The notes under the pieces were generated by a model. That model ran no database searches. It had not been told where the DNA came from and was given only the letters and a program-made list of their open reading frames with translations. From positions 73,763,683-73,827,682 of the forward strand of contig NW_023601433.1 in NCBI RefSeq assembly GCF_014898055.3: a DNA stretch of 64,000 nucleotides. Direction: 5' to 3'. A program made the translations under genes and the position numbers. The DNA is from Talpa occidentalis (lineage: Eukaryota > Chordata > Mammalia > Eulipotyphla > Talpidae). This document shows, in pieces, positions 13,560 through 44,995 of the stretch. Each line of letters begins with the position of its first letter. Positions within the stretch are counted from its first letter, which is position 1.

Positions 13560-13755
13560 TGTTTGCCTACAATTCATTCACTCGATGTGCATTCACCGAA
13601 TATCTACCATATCTTAAGCATGTTTTAGGAAGTGGGGAGACAAAAGTTAATAGTACAAAGATTCTTCCCTCTGAGGTTCAATTTCTATTTGGGAGGGAAA
13701 GAGAATGAAATAAACAAATTTATAATGTCAGGGCAATATGGTTAAGAGAGAAAAA
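13560..13755 (+). repeat. Ancient mammalian-wide repeat (family not resolved)
   Basis: The pattern ATTCATTCACT, GAATATCTACCATATC, AGGAAGTGGGGAGACAAAAG, GAATGAAATAAACAAAT belongs to a common ancient repeat. The same kind lies at 23,785-24,350, 37,330-37,830 and 40,100-40,470, and weakly at 12,815-12,900. Confidence 0.5.
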
Positions 13756-14267
13756 ATGAGGACGGAGGTGACTGCTCCATCAAAATCCTCCTCTACTCAT
13801 CTTCGCATCACATTTTTCCCTCCGGTCTTTATATTTTCATTCTCACAGATCATTTGTTCTTTTCTCTGAACTCCTGCAGCACTTTGAAGCATGTGTAAGT
13901 TTCTGCCATTTGTTAACTGCTTCGCTATACAATTATGCTTCAATTATGTACTGCTTCACTGTACACCACCATATAATGATGTTTTGGTCAACAATGAATT
14001 GTACACACAGAAGTTTTCTCTCTATCCAGCTTAGGTGTACAGTAGGCTATCCCACCAAGTTTGTATAGAGTACTTTATGACATTCACACAGGGAACTCAC
14101 TCAACCACAGAATATATCTTTGCTGTTAAGGGATACATGACTGTACTGGGTTTTTCTCACCCAAATAGCAAACGATTCTTAACATTGCCATGCCAATCTT
14201 AGATAGTTACTGCAAGGCTACACCGGCTGTACAGATTGAGCAGGCACTCAGTACCTGCTGACTGCTA
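13756..14267. other. PITPNB intron 7, nothing recognised
   Basis: Unique sequence, with no feature supported. Confidence 0.5.
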
Positions 14268-14283
14268 CAACACTGCCATTTTA

Positions 14284-14658
14284 TTTTATTTTTTTTTAAA
14301 TATTTTTCTCTATTAGGAAGAGTTTTATTAAGGATCAGCATACTTTTTATTTCTAATATGTTTTATTTTTTTCTTAAAGATTTATTTTTTATTTAACTTA
14401 TTTATTTATACAAGCACTGGGTACAGTCAGAAGCGCGGGAGGGCGAGAGAATTCACCAGAGTCAGAGCAGAGAGCAGAGCAGAGCAGGAAGACTGACGAA
14501 GTACACTGCTGAGGGGAGCAGCGGGCAGCAGGAGGCGGCAGGAGAGGTCTGCGCACCATGTGGGACCCTCCCCCGGTAGCCGGGGATCAAACCGGCGCTG
14601 CAGAGGCTGCGGGCAGCTTCGCAACCCAGCGCTTAACCACTGTGCCACTGGGGAGGCC
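14284..14658 (-). mobile_element. Rhin-1-like SINE, subfamily A, with extra 3' sequence inside its target-site duplication
   Basis: The SINE proper is about 14,375-14,658. The target-site duplication CAACACTGCCATTTTA is perfect (16 bp) at 14,268-14,283 and 14,659-14,674. The left copy lies about 90 bp beyond the normal SINE 3' end. The intervening stretch holds a first A-rich tract, about 55 bp of non-SINE sequence and a second A-rich tract. It is best explained as a 3' transduction. Confidence 0.9.
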
Positions 14659-15254
14659 CAACACTGCCATTTTAGAACTGCAAATGCATTCTTTAAGCTT
14701 TCTATTTTCAATACCATGGACTAGAATTTTTAAGGAGCATACAAGAATCAAATGAATAAATGAGCTCAACAGAAATCCACAATGGACCTGGTAAGAAGTA
14801 AGGATGCCCAGGTGGAACAGGTGTTTGCAAAGGAAACTAATCCTAAGACAAACATTAACTAATCAAGGCCAAATAGATGGGGCGGAGCCTAAAGGGCAAG
14901 TGTAGGGGCAACCATCTGTGCCAACAGAATGGACAGATGAGAATGTACAGAAGGACAGGGCAGATCTAGAGTTCCTGCCCCACTCAGCCTCTTGCCTATT
15001 TCATTGTGCAATGGGTGTCTGGCCCCATGACTCTGCCTCCCACCCCTCTACACAGCTCAATGCTCTGCTCATAGCAGGTCTAGGCTTAAAAACCATCAAG
15101 GGGACCATTACTTCCTACTGCACAGAGTTCCCCTATCCCTTTTTATAGTAGAAAATGTACAGGTATTGGTTGCCTTTTCATTAACAAAAAGTCTAAGAAT
15201 TCCTGCATGTTATCAGTTGTGCTTTCAGTACCCACAACTGAGCAAAAACATAAA

Positions 15255-16020
15255 AATCTGTGATACATCTGTTCACAGCAGCACTATTCCCAACACTGAA
15301 AAGTGGTAACAACCTAAATGTCCACCTGTGGATGAATGCACAAAATGTGCCACATTTATACACTGGACTATTACTCAGTCAAATAAAGAGATGAAATGAT
15401 GTCATGTGCCACAACATGGATGAACCTTGAAAACATGCTAAAAAAAAAGAGGTCAGTCACAGAAGGACATGTATTGTTACAACTCCATTTATAGAAATTA
15501 CCCAAAACAAGTAAATCCACAGGAACAGAACAATGATTAGAGGTAGCCAAAGGTTGGGGAGAGGGTGCAGTAAGGGAATGACTGTTTGAGTACAGGGGGT
15601 CTTCTTGGGGTGATGAAATGTTTTGGAACTAGACATTGGTGATGATTGTACAATACTCTGAATGTACAAAATGCACTGAATTATACATTTTTTAAAGATT
15701 TATTTATTTATGCATCAAGAACTGGGGTACAGGCCAGAGTGCAGGGGGTAAGAGGATTCACCAGAGACAGAATGGGGAACAGAACAGGCAGACTGACTGA
15801 AATACAATGCTGACGGGAACAGCGGGCAAGACAGGAGAGGTCTGTTGCACCATGTGGGTAGCTCCCTGGCCGGAGATTGAACTTGTTCTGCAGTGGCTGC
15901 GGATAGCTTCATAGGTTGCATTTTAACCCCTTGCGCTACCAGGGAGGCCCAGAATTGTACATTTTTAAGGTGTTAAAATGGGAAATTTTATTTACATGCA
16001 TTTTATCACAATAAAAAAGG
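15255..16020 (+). mobile_element. L1 3' end (split by a SINE)
   Basis: The run GTTCACAGCAGCACTATTCC, the ACAACCTAAATGTCCACCTG type of sequence, AACATGGATGAACCTTGAAA and GATGAAATGTTTTGGAAC is typical of an L1 ORF2 end and 3' UTR. It ends with CACAATAAAAAAGG after the SINE at 15,692-15,950. Confidence 0.85.
15692..15950 (-). mobile_element. Rhin-1-like SINE, subfamily B
   Basis: It lies inside an L1 3' end. The target-site duplication is GAATTATACATTTTT (15,678 on) and GAATTGTACATTTTT (15,952 on). The 3' end has AAATAAATCTTTAAAAAA on the minus strand. Confidence 0.92.
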
Positions 16021-16214
16021 TACTGTGGATTCTGTAAGCTTTAAATTTATAACCTCACTAATCTTTAAAATGTTAACTTGTAAAACAGGAGCTATTAACA
16101 CTGAAAAATAAAACCACACACTTATATATAAGAACACCTATTCACTCTGCAAACTATGCTTGGTGCGAAAATAGATTCTCAGAACTCCTGCACAGCAATA
16201 GCTAAATATAACAA

Positions 16215-16395
16215 ACAATGGCAAACACTGAACTAGGCAATGCTCTAAGTGCTCACATTTAATCCTGATGATTAACCAAGATAATTAACCAATTTAACCA
16301 GTATAACACAGGCACAGATACGTTAAGTAACCTGTCCAAGACTCAGAACCTCGGAATTCAAACCTGAAGCCAATCTAATCTAGTCCCAGGATATA
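16215..16395 (-). repeat. MIR SINE fragment
   Basis: GCTCTAAGTGCTCACATTTA, ACAGGCACAGATACGTTAAG, GTCCAAGACTCAGAACC is reverse-complement MIR. Confidence 0.65.
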
Positions 16396-18081
16396 AATTC
16401 TTGGGAATAGCTACATCGACTCACAATGCAGACCCTCCTTTTTGAAACCTATCCATTCTCTCTTCACTATCTTTCCACCACCTTCATGTAGAACCACCTA
16501 TTCAGCCTCTTCATGTGCAGTATCCACACCAAAAGCACCTATCTCCAATGCTGGAAACGTGTCCTAGAAGCCAGCAGTGTGCCTTCTCTCCTCTCTGAAG
16601 CCTAGGCTGTGGTGGAAGAAATAGGAATGAGGGCCTCAGAGTTCTTGCACAACTTATCTTATATGTTCTTCCCACTTGCATTCAGGCCTACAAACACTGT
16701 TCATTTTAGCCCAAGGATAGAACAAAGAACCACTCTAACGCACCCAGCAAAACCCAAGATACCTTGTACTCTTTTGGAAAATAACACAGAACGCAATCCT
16801 AGAAGCCACAGATTGAATCATTTTGTTTGGCCAGTCCAACTTTCACAAACTTCCCAGGTCACCCAGTCCAGGTGTGTCATCTGCTGCTGGGCATTATCTT
16901 GCAACCTGCTGCTCTAAGCATTCAAGCTATCTGACCTAGCCTTTAACTGACTTACTCATTAGTCATTCCTAATGGTTTTTCTTTCTATGACATTCTTTCA
17001 TGCACATTAAATCGTGGCTGGAAAAGACACCAAATACAAGAAACAAAAACAAAAAACAAAATGTAACTGAGTTACAAAATGTAACTCACTTCTAAGGATT
17101 AAAAAAAAAAAGGTCCTATATAATTTCACAGGTGGAAAATCCCTAATATTGAAATGACTTCAAATCATAGCACAACTAAAGAACTGCTATGACAAGGACT
17201 ACTTACTTCCAGCAGGAAAAAGACCCAGCTAGCAGGCCATTGTGGGCAGTCCCAACACCAGTGATTTCTGAGCTGAGCAAAGGTCAGAAACCTCTGTTTT
17301 AGAAGGCTTATCTTCGAATTTCAACAGTGAAATCAGACAGTGTTTGGAATACTTCTGGTCGGCTTACAACACTGCTCAAGTTCAGGGAATAAACACCGAA
17401 AATAAAATGGAAAAGGATGCTAACTGAACATGCTGTGCTTTACCACAACAAAACAAAGGATGTCTCTTTCCAAAAGCTTTAGCTCTCTAAACCAGAAGGA
17501 AGAGAGTCTCTGATGATGTGAGCAAGCAAAAAAGTCCACAACTGTGCCTTGCAAAACTAAAACAGCACCCAGCACACCATAAACAAGTTAATATTTACAA
17601 ATTGCAAGAAAGCCACACAAGTATATACATTTAGAAAAAATCAAAACAAGAAGCTATCAACTGTTAAATTGATATTCTATCATCAATTTCCACAAATGAC
17701 TTTAGCCCTAGATGGTTACTGAAAATATGTATGTACATTAAATTACACCTTATAAGTATAAAAGTCTTAATTACATCTTATAAAGGTCCCAACATTATTT
17801 AAAGAAGTTCAAGGAGAATCCTTTTTAAAGAAAATATTGCTTTTATTTTATCCCACTGAAAAACCCCTATAGGTGCCAGGCACTGGAGTCAATGTGCAAA
17901 AGTGAAATGCTCATGGTAAACAAATCACCTTCTCTCCTATTCTGTTCTTTGTGCTGCACAGACCCAGACTTAAGTTTAAGGTTCATTTTGGTGTGAAAAT
18001 GTAGGTCATGTAAGGAAGATATAATTTTTACATGTAAGAGGCAGCAGGTTAAAATGACATCAAGCATTATGTAATACTTAC
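16396..18081. other. PITPNB intron 7, 5' part, nothing recognised
   Basis: This is unique sequence leading to the exon 7 donor at 18,081. Confidence 0.55.
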
Positions 18082-38761
<20,680 letters not shown>

Positions 38762-39108
38762 CTTCCCGGAACCCCTCACAGCTGCCGCCGCTAACACCGC
38801 CGCCGCTACCGCCACTCAAGGCGCCTGCGCGGCACCGCCTCCCTGCCCCCTGAGCCGCCGGGGCGCATGCGCGTCCACGCCCTTCCGCCGCGACCCGTCG
38901 CGTCAGCGCGCGCGAGGGGCTGGCTCCGCCGAGTCGCGCGCCCCACCCTGGCCGCGCGAGGCCTTACTGCGGCTGCGCCGCCGGCTTGCGCGCATGCGGC
39001 TTCCCCTGCGCCTGCGCGAGTTGAGCGAGCGTTGTTCGCTTGTCTCCTGCCAATGGCTCCTCCCTCCACCCGAGTTCCCTCGGGATGTCCCTGCAGCCTA
39101 GGCTTCCC

Positions 39109-39116
39109 GGTGAGTT
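39109..39116 (+). promoter_or_regulatory. Candidate 5' splice donor of a divergent noncoding transcript
   Basis: TTCCCG|GTGAGTTTTT on the plus strand at the outer edge of the CpG island is a strong donor match. It faces away from PITPNB. Divergent promoters often make a spliced long noncoding RNA, and this would be its first exon end. It is only a motif: no downstream exon could be identified. Confidence 0.3.
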
Positions 39117-39725
39117 TTTCAGTTGGTTCCCTGGAAGTCGTTTTCTGGTGACGGATATTAAATTTTCTCTCACTCCGGAGGGAGGAGGTCCTTGTTGGCC
39201 CTCACCTCACGCCCGAACGCCGGCGACGCCAAGTTGTGTTCATCCCGGTGGCCCCGTCAGATTTCTTAGGAAGAGGCTCACCTGGTCCACGGCTCACGTG
39301 TAAGGTCCAGAAGTCCACAGCTCAGGGCTCGTGAGTGTAGCCGCCTGACTGTTACTCACCTTACCATGTCAACAGCTGTAGTCACACAAGTTGCCAACGC
39401 CTGAAGCCACCCCTGCCCTAGAACCCAGAATCCCACAGTTGCTGTTGGCGCCACAGGAGGAGCAGCTGACACCCGGACGCAGTAGTCCAGGGGGGAAGGA
39501 GCGAACTTGTTGTGGGGAAAAGTTAATTACAGTAGATGCCCCCACTAACCTGAGGCACAGACACCCTGGTTCCAACCTGAAAACCAAAAGGTGGACCTCA
39601 GTAGTAACCCAGGGATGACTCCATAGTTATGTGTCACGTACAACTCTAAGCACAGAGAATACAGCTGGAGGTAAAAGTCACAGTTCCTGTTTGTAATGGC
39701 AGGAAGGACCACAGTGCAGGTTTTC

Positions 39726-40101
39726 TAATATCCAGCAGACCGGGTAAAGGAGGAATCGGAGTCCTCAGTGGCTTTTGCAGGTTTTTATTTAGATTACCAG
39801 CTACACGGCAGGCAGGGGTGCTGGGGGGCCGGTAGGCTGGCAGGCCTCCCGGCCCCCAACAGGTCTACACTCTGGGCTCTCCAGCCTTCTCTCTGCTTCT
39901 GCTGCTACTGCTTCTCTTCTCTGCTTCCCTGCTTCTACTGGCGTCCCCGTGACGCCGCCCTTAAAAGTTCAGCCTCAGCCCAAGTGAATCCCATCTACCT
40001 ATGACCAGACCCTACTCCAGGTGTCCGCCATCAGGCATTGCGTTCAGGACCGCAAGGATCCATCATCTATCCTGATGGCAGGAGGGCAGAAAAGCCTGAC
40101 A
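39726..40101 (-). mobile_element. Solo-LTR-like element about 1 kb from the PITPNB start codon
   Basis: Read on the minus strand it starts TGTCAGGC and ends GATATTA. It has a TATA-like CTTTTAA (39,961-39,967) followed about 170 bp later by AATAAA (39,784-39,789), which is normal LTR spacing. Flanking GTTTTC (39,720-39,725) and TTTTTC (40,102-40,107) could be a 6-bp target-site duplication with one mismatch. The GC-rich R-like part is purine-rich on the sense strand. No viral genes are present. Confidence 0.45.
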
Positions 40102-40470
40102 TTTTTCCTTACCTTACACTGTTCGCACGTGGAAATGTGAGGGAATTTGGCACAGTGGCAAGTGCTGTGCTGTAAATAAAATGAAAAGTAGGAGGGAGAC
40201 CCAGTAGTCAAGAGTAAGACTCTGAGGAGGCCAGATTTGAAAGGAACGTTATAAATAACTCAACCTGTGAAGAAATGGGAAGGGCGTTCCAGTTAGAGGA
40301 AAACATAGCCTACGGCTTGAATAAGCTTAGAGTATTTGAGCAACAGGTAGTGGGCAGGTGTGGCTAGAACTTCTTAAATGAGGAGGAAGAATAGGGTGAA
40401 ATGAAACAGATCACTAGGCCTCAATAGAGTGAGTTGTAAGAAGCATGGGAAGCTGTTGAAAGGCAATTGA
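40102..40470 (+). repeat. Ancient mammalian-wide repeat (family not resolved)
   Basis: GGGAAGGGCGTTCCAGTTAG, GAGCAACAGGTAGTGGGCAG, GAAGCATGGGAAGCTGTTGA matches the same old repeat seen in intron 1. Confidence 0.5.
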
Positions 40471-40704
40471 ATAAAAATATGAAAACGCTGCTATATAAAT
40501 CTATATGGTAAACCTGACACTGTAGTACAAGCAGTTTGGACTGCCTCCCAAAAAAGTAGAATGAAAGAGTAGCCAAAAAAGCTAGAGACTTCTTCCTCAG
40601 GCAGTCCCTGAATTCATTGTGTTTCTGTTATATGTGAAGCTCTGTAACGGGAAGGATTCAAGGAAACCCATGCTCTTCATTTAAAGGATCTTAAACGCTG
40701 GGAT

Positions 40705-40905
40705 TATGTTGGAAATATATGCCAGGTTCTGTGCTGGGTAATGGAAAAGCTTCATTGCATTTCACTCTTAGAGCAACATTTTGAGGTAGGTATTTTAGCA
40801 TGGTTTAGAAAGGGCGGAAAATGAAGTTCAGAGAACTGCTAAGTGACTTGTGCAAAAATCACTCAACTTGTTTACAAAACCAGTTTTCAAATCCAGGCTT
40901 TAAAA
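40705..40905 (-). repeat. MIR SINE fragment
   Basis: TTCACTCTTAGAGCAACATT, TTGAGGTAGGTATTTTAGC, AACTGCTAAGTGACTTGTGC is reverse-complement MIR. Confidence 0.65.
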
Positions 40906-41054
40906 ACCTCAAACATCTGATCTTTTCAGTACACTTTTTTCTAGCTAGGAGCAAAAAGTTGAGGCATGCATACAAACTTTAAAGAACTGTTTTCCATTAT
41001 GGGGAAAATGGGTTATGACCAAAATCTATAAGATATTTAGAGAAACTACAGAGT

Positions 41055-42760
41055 TGAGTGCTGCGCCTCTTTTTCTTCTCAAATTTCAGTCATTTGCCAA
41101 TCATTTACATAATTAAATTCTGGGGGTACAACTTCACATCTCCTTATGTGCACATTTCGTTCACCTTCCAACAAAGCTCTACTGCCAAATGCGCTATCCT
41201 AGTCATTCCTCTGTACCCTTCCCCCTATCCCTCATCCCTTCTGGTAATCCCTATATTTTTCACAGAAGCTATGAGTTGTTTTTGCGTGTGTTTGCCAGTT
41301 TGTTTTGTCTTCTTTGGGGTATTTATGTTCTGCAAGTGAGTGGAACCATGCGGGTAACTGTCTTTCATATTCTGGCTTATTTCACTTAGCCTAATTACCT
41401 CAAATTGCATCCATTTTGACCAAAAGACACTATTTCATCTTTTTAAATAGTTGAGTAGTATTCCATTGAGTATATGCATCACAATTTCTCTATCCCATCA
41501 TCTGTTGTTGGGCATTTAGGTTGTTCCATATCTTGGCTATTGTGAGTAACACTGCTATGAACTTAAGCGTGCATGAATCTTTTTTGTATTAGTGTTTTCA
41601 TATTTTTTGGTTAAATACCTAGAAATGGCATTGCTGAATCATATAGCACTTTCATTTTTAGTTTTTTGAGGTGTCTCCATACTATTTTCCATAGAGACTG
41701 CACCTATTGATATTCCTGCCAACAGTGAATGAGTATTCTCTTTATCTCCACATCCTCATCATTATGTTTCTAGTCTTTCTGATATAGGCCATTCTCACAG
41801 AGGTAAAGTGATAGTTCATTGTGGTTTTGATTTGCATCTACCTTATAATACATGATGTTGAGCTTTTTTCATGTGCTGGTGGACACTTTAGAGAAGTGTC
41901 TAGGTCTTTTGCCTGTTTTCGGATGGGATTGGTGATGGTTTTGTTGTTGAGTTGTCAGAATTCTTTATATTACATTTTGAAAATTAACCCCTTGTCAGAT
42001 GTATGATGTGAGTTGCTAGATTGTGGGTTGCCCTTTTGGTTTGGTAATGGTTTTTCTCATGGTACAAAAGCTTTTAAGTTTGATGTAATCTTGTTTGTTT
42101 TTGTTTCCTTAGCCATTGAAGTATCCAAATGCATCTCTGTAGTTGATATCCAAGAGAGTGGCCCCTGTGTTTCCATTTAGGTAGTTTTGGTTTCAGGTTT
42201 TATATTCAAATCTTAAATTAATTTTGAATTAATTCTTGTGTATGGATTTAAATGATGTAGTTTCACATTTTTGCATATGGCTGTCCAAGTTTCCCAATAC
42301 CATTTGTTGAAGAGACTTTCTCCATTTTATGTTCATGGCACCTTTGTCAATGATTAAGTGTCCATATTTGATGGGTTTATTTTTAGACTTTCTATTATAT
42401 TTGTCTGTGTTTCTGTTCCAGCACCATACTATCTCGATTACTATTGCTTTATAGTGTAGATTGAAGTCAGGGGGTATGATAGCCATTTCTCTTTACTCTC
42501 AGGATTGCTTTGGCTGTCCAGGGTCTTTTAGTAAAATTTACATTCAAATTTTATAATTTGAATTTCCTTGAAAAATGTCATTGGGACAATGACATTGCAT
42601 TCAATTTGTAAATTGCTTTAAGTAATATGACCATTTAACAATGCTTGTTCTTATAATCCATGAGCATAGACTCTCTTTCCATTTCTGTATGCCTCATGTC
42701 TTTTGACAGTGTCTTACAGTTCTCAGTGTACAAGTCATTCACTTCCTTTGTTAAGTTTAC
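41055..42760 (-). mobile_element. L1 ORF2 C-terminal and 3' UTR segment, left part of an interrupted element
   Basis: This is the reverse complement of L1. Marker words on the plus strand are TATTCCATTGAGTATATGC, GGTTGTTCCATATCTTGGCT, CCATTTGTTGAAGAGAC and CTTTTGACAGTGTC. The L1 stops abruptly at about 42,760 and resumes near 44,061 after a non-L1 insert. Confidence 0.88.
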
Positions 42761-44060
42761 TGCCAGGGCCTGAACCCAAGATGGCTGTGCTCTTGTTGAG
42801 ATCTATTGAGATCATTGAAATCATTGATATCATTGCTTCTGTGCCTGTTGTATTTCTATTGTGCTTCTCCTTTGAGAACCATAGCCAAAGAAAAGATGGA
42901 GAGGTTTGGAATAAGAACACTGGTTCTGAAACCGAAGATCCTTCCTCGGGGTTTCAGTGCTTGGCCCCAGAGCAGTGCTTGCAGGCAGCGCAAGCAGCAA
43001 TGACTGGTGGGCATTTCACAGATCACTACCAGTAGCTCCACTGGGGCTCAGGCTGCTGGCAGAAGCCAGCAGTTGTTCCCTTAGCACATCACCCCAGAGC
43101 ATGCAGCCCTTGAGTCCCCCTTACAGGAGCAGCTCCAATGCTGTGTCTCCCTCCAGCTGCAGACAGTAGAAAGACCCGTGGGTTTGGTGCCTGGATTGTG
43201 GAATGGACTGATCAGGTGTGAGCTATGAGATGACTGGCAAATGTTCCAATCAGACATAGGATTGAAACCAATCCAATCACATTGGTAGGTAGGGGAACGA
43301 AGAAAGGAGATAAATAAAGCAGGGCAGAAGCCAGCTCAGAGGACCTGCTCTCTGGTTGCATTCCTGCTTGGCTGCACTTCTGCACTCTGAGACTTGCTCA
43401 GACAGGACTCACTTGGGATACTTTGTACAGAATACTTGCTCACTTGTACTACTCTCAGAAGCATCCAGCAGCTGACCTCCAAGGGAAGAAGAGAAGCTGA
43501 AAAACTTTACAGAAGCCTGCCTCTGACATTGCCTGAAAGGAGCACCAAGCCTCGGGGCCTGGTGTCTCAAAGAGCTGTTTGTTGTTGGTGTGGGCCAATA
43601 ACTTAAAAAGCTATAATGCTAATGATTGGGTGACTGGCACTAGCTGCCAGTGCTGCCCAGCACTATTGATGGGTGGCTAGCATTCTGTGTCCCAGTCATC
43701 TTTTGGAAGCTGCTGATTGTCCAGCATCACTTTGTGGCGGTGCTGCCTCCGTTGTTTGGTGCAGTGTCTGGTCCTGTGCATCCCAACCTTCAGACTGTTA
43801 CTGTGGGCTGCTGCTTTGACACCATTTCAGCAATCCCACCTGTGAGCACCTCCAGCTGCAGCTTGCCTGCTGCCACGAACTTCATGTCCTCGTTGATGGG
43901 ACAAAGCCATCTGGAATGAGCGGCTTTTCGTTTAGGACTTTTGGATACTGTGGACACTATCTGGGGTGAGATGGCCTTGGAGACTCTTTGTTTTCCCCAT
44001 TTGTTAAATAAACCCATCGTTGTTGTTCCCTGAGCCTGAGTAGTCTTGCAGTTGTGCACA
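42761..44060 (+). mobile_element. LTR-like insert (about 1.3 kb) inside an L1
   Basis: The segment starts with TG (TGCCAGGGCC) and ends with CA (GTTGTGCACA). It has CCAATCACATTGG at about 43,255, a TATA-like GATAAATAAAGC at about 43,310 and an AATAAA at about 44,006. That order is what an endogenous-retrovirus LTR would show. The distance between promoter and polyadenylation signal is long for an LTR, and no clear target-site duplication is seen. No gag, pol or env coding was found. Roughly 0.3 kb of the host L1 is missing at the junction. Confidence 0.42.
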
Positions 44061-44197
44061 TGGGTGAAGCCAGTAGTTGTCTTGTTTCTGATGTTAGGAG
44101 AAATGCATTGTTTTTCACCATTGAGTGTGATGTTTGCTGTAAAGATGTTATTTCACTCTCTTCTAGCCTTGAGAGTTTGTGTTGAAAAATCATTGAA
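44061..44197 (-). mobile_element. L1 ORF2 segment, continuation after the LTR-like insert
   Basis: GTCTTGTTTCTGATGTTAGG and TTTTTCACCATTGAGTGTGA on the plus strand are the reverse complement of L1 ORF2 from the reverse-transcriptase region. They are collinear with the part ending at 42,760. A SINE follows at once. Confidence 0.75.
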
Positions 44198-44460
44198 GGG
44201 CCTCCCTGGTGGCGCAGCAGTTGAGCGCTGGGCTGGAAGCTGTCCGCAGCCTCTGCAGCGCCGGTTCTATCCCTGGCTGCCGCGAGGGTCCCACGTGGTG
44301 CGCAGACCTCTCCTGCCGCGCCCGCTGCTCCCCTTGGCGGTGTGCTTCCATCCTTCTGCCTGTTCTGCTCCCCGCTCTGGCTCTGGTGAATTCTCTCACC
44401 CTCCCACGCTTCTGACTGTGCCCAGGGCTTGTGTGGATAAATTAATTAATTAAAAAAAGA
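44198..44460 (+). mobile_element. Rhin-1-like SINE, subfamily A
   Basis: A target-site duplication, GAAAAATCATTGAA, stands at 44,183-44,196 and 44,461-44,474. The tail is ATTAATTAATTAAAAAAA. The copy has a CGCGAGGG variant with a short deletion just after the B box. It lies in or at the end of an L1. Confidence 0.93.
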
Positions 44461-44474
44461 GAAAAATCATTGAA

Positions 44475-44910
44475 AAGGCAATCAAGGTGTCCTTATGTGT
44501 AACATGCTCTTTTTCCCTAGTAGCCTTTATTAATTATTCTTTAGCATTCATTTTTGGTACTCTAACAATAATGCATTTTGGTGTTTATTGTTTTGCATTT
44601 AGGAATTTGGGTGTTCTTTTGGCTTCCTGGGCATTCATGTTTATTTCTTTCCTTAGGTTTGTGAAGTTCTCAGCTGTTATTCCTTTGAATAGGTTCTCTG
44701 CTCTCTTCTCTCTTCACCTTTTGGGATATCCATTATCCTAATATGTCATCTTCTGATGGAGACTGATATTTCTTGTAGGGTTCCTTCATTTCCCTAAGTT
44801 TTTATTTGTCTCTTCTCACATTTGAGTCCTTTGGACACTTGTATCTTTAATTCCCCAAATTCTTTCCCTCTTCTGCCAGCTTAAATCCACTCTATATGCT
44901 TTCCCTGTTT

Positions 44911-44995
<85 letters not shown>

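Noticed and set aside
1..18081. Search for the remaining PITPNB exons (expected KADEDPALFQ, GPLGPNWKKEL and KFKWWGLQ segments)
   Set aside because: None was found on either strand, so the gene is reported as partial and continuing off the left edge.
42799..42838. Short regularly spaced ATCATTGA-type repeats, considered as a CRISPR-like or iteron array
   Set aside because: There are only four degenerate units of about 10 bp inside an LTR-like insert in mammalian DNA.
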